Shown here in pieces: positions 63,194-64,000 of a stretch of DNA of 64,000 bases. The notes under the pieces are model-generated. The model saw only the letters and a list, made by a program, of their open reading frames with translations. It had not been told where the DNA came from and ran no database searches. This DNA is from Duganella sp. sic0402 (lineage in GTDB: Bacteria; Pseudomonadota; Gammaproteobacteria; Burkholderiales; Burkholderiaceae_D). The stretch is from positions 496,001 to 560,000 of the forward strand of contig NZ_JAHUWK010000002.1 of NCBI RefSeq assembly GCF_019219065.1, written 5' to 3'. The first letter of the stretch is position 1. Each line of letters opens with the position of its first letter. Both the position numbers and the translations under genes were made by a program.

Positions 63194-63577
63194 TTATAGT
63201 GCAGCGTCAACCAGTAGCTGTGGGCGCAATGCGCGCATGCGCAGTTCGCTGAAGTAGCCGCCCGCCTCGTTATAGCGCAGATAGTGGCGCCCGCATTTCA
63301 CGCAGCGCACCACCTGGCTCAGATTGCAGGGAAAATAGCGTGGCGCGATCGGCGCGTCATCGCTATCGTAGCGCGTGCCGTTCGGATGGTATTCCGCCAC
63401 CGATGGTATCGCATAGGGGTCCTCGACCAAGCTGCCCAGTTCGTCGAACTGATCCAGCTCCAGCGTGTACGGCAAAGGCTGCCACGCCCACAAGGCCGCG
63501 CCATGACAGGTGCAAGGCATGGTCACATCGGCGGATCGTAGCGCCATCTGCTGCAATTCTGCAAAACCGATAAACAT
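63194..63577 (-). CDS. Hypothetical protein with Cys motifs (possible zinc ribbon)
   Basis: The protein has up to 127 residues from 63577; in-frame ATGs at 63547 and 63520 are alternatives. It is not recognised. Visible features are 'TMPCTCHGAALWAWQPLPY' near the N-terminus and 'VVRCVKCGRHYLRYNEAGGYF' near the C-terminus. Together the Cys-x-Cys-His and Cys-x-x-Cys pairs could bind one zinc. It has no signal peptide or membrane helix. Its stop is 7 bases before the GNAT start, suggesting a two-gene unit downstream of the PiT terminator. Confidence 0.65.
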   Translation of the reverse strand: MFIGFAELQQMALRSADVTMPCTCHGAALWAWQPLPYTLELDQFDELGSLVEDPYAIPSVAEYHPNGTRYDSDDAPIAPRYFPCNLSQVVRCVKCGRHYLRYNEAGGYFSELRMRALRPQLLVDAAL

Positions 63578-63590
63578 TCTTCTGCCCGAT

Positions 63591-63615
63591 AAAAAAAGGG
63601 AGCCGAGGCCCCCTT
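63591..63615 (-). terminator. Rho-independent terminator of the PiT gene
   Basis: On the minus strand AAGGGGGC (63608-63615) pairs with GCTCCCTT (63596-63603) through one G-U pair around a CTCG loop, followed by seven T. Confidence 0.85.
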
Positions 63616-63628
63616 CCTTAGTTGTTGC

Positions 63629-64000
63629 TTACATGATGTGGTGGCCGACCCACCAGGCGATCGCGGCGACGAAGGCCGAGGCGGGAATCGTGAAGATCCA
63701 GGCCCAGACGATGTTGCCGGCCACCCCCCAGCGCACTGCCGACATCTTCTGCGCCGAGCCTACGCCGACGATGGCGCCGGTGATGGTGTGCGTGGTCGAT
63801 ACCGGCACGCCCAGCGCGGTCGCGGTGAACAGCGTGATCGCGCCACCGGTTTCTGCGCAGAAGCCGCCCACCGGTTTCAGCTTGGTGATCTTCTGGCCCA
63901 TGGTCTTGACAATGCGCCAGCCGCCAAACAGCGTGCCGAAGGAAATCGCCGTGTAGCAGGAAACGATCACCCACAGCGGCGGCTCGGCTTCGCCGGCGCT
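63629..64000 (-). CDS. PiT-family inorganic phosphate transporter, partial (N-terminus off the right edge)
   Basis: The C-terminal 123 residues are present and the frame is open to the window edge. The duplicated PiT signature is in 'GGWRIVKTMGQKITKLKPVGG', followed by 'FCAETGGAITLFTATALGVPVSTTH' (core 'GVPVSTTHTITGAIVG'). The last membrane helix is in 'WAWIFTIPASAFVAAIAWW'. PiT proteins import phosphate with protons or metal-phosphate complexes. Its transcript ends at the hairpin 13 bases after the stop. Confidence 0.92.
   Translation of the reverse strand, partial: SAGEAEPPLWVIVSCYTAISFGTLFGGWRIVKTMGQKITKLKPVGGFCAETGGAITLFTATALGVPVSTTHTITGAIVGVGSAQKMSAVRWGVAGNIVWAWIFTIPASAFVAAIAWWVGHHIM

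Overview
The window looks like a chromosomal segment of a beta-proteobacterium of the Oxalobacteraceae (Duganella/Massilia/Janthinobacterium type). The reasons are high GC, Burkholderiales-type porin and TctC-like binding proteins, a PEP-CTERM protein, an aryl-polyene-type pigment operon, and alaA-hom and arn loci of beta-proteobacterial character. All names come from reading translated motifs by eye; no database search was run.

Layout. (1) 1-10700, minus strand: a tightly overlapping operon for an aryl polyene/flexirubin-like lipid pigment (chain-length factor, acyltransferases, two ACPs, acyl-ACP ligase fused to a dehydratase, glycosyltransferase, HAL-like ammonia-lyase, thioesterase, LolA-like carrier, MMPL exporter). 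It continues off the left edge. (2) 10871-19348: a composite uptake operon (porin, TctC-type binding protein, FbpABC-like ABC transporter), divergent from a TctD/TctE two-component system. (3) 19372-23797: rraB, then a GlrK/lipoprotein/GlrR system whose probable target, a BON-domain protein, has a sigma-54 promoter and two GlrR-like sites. (4) 23796-26835: a broken Rpn-like gene, hom and alaA. (5) 27018-35082: an Mth938-domain gene and an arn lipid A modification operon with ArnA split into two proteins, then a peroxiredoxin. (6) 35316-39460: PIN-PhoH protein, PEP-CTERM protein, orphan HicB-like protein, CueR-promoter-driven copper chaperone, GST.

(7) 39500-46791 is the most interesting part: a cobalamin riboswitch heads an operon of a MotA/TolQ/ExbB-like protein, a DUF2149 (ExbD-like) protein, a CobN/ChlH-type chelatase subunit with a signal anchor and a C-terminal membrane segment, and a TonB-dependent receptor. 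This reads as a B12-regulated tetrapyrrole uptake/processing system with a chelatase that should face the periplasm. It sits between the two halves of the copper regulon (copZ at 38537, copA-cueR at 46794-49390).

(8) 49459-62103: a two-partner secretion pair (TpsB, and TpsA carrying a 33-unit Thr-Pro repeat) with a FecR-domain protein, then a CHASE2-adenylate cyclase, a GAF/HD-GYP protein and an MBL-fold hydrolase. (9) 62100-64000: a stand-alone domain resembling the N-terminus of cyanophycin synthetase, a GNAT acetyltransferase, an unknown Cys-containing protein and the C-terminus of a PiT phosphate transporter.

No tRNA, rRNA, CRISPR array or insertion sequence was recognised.
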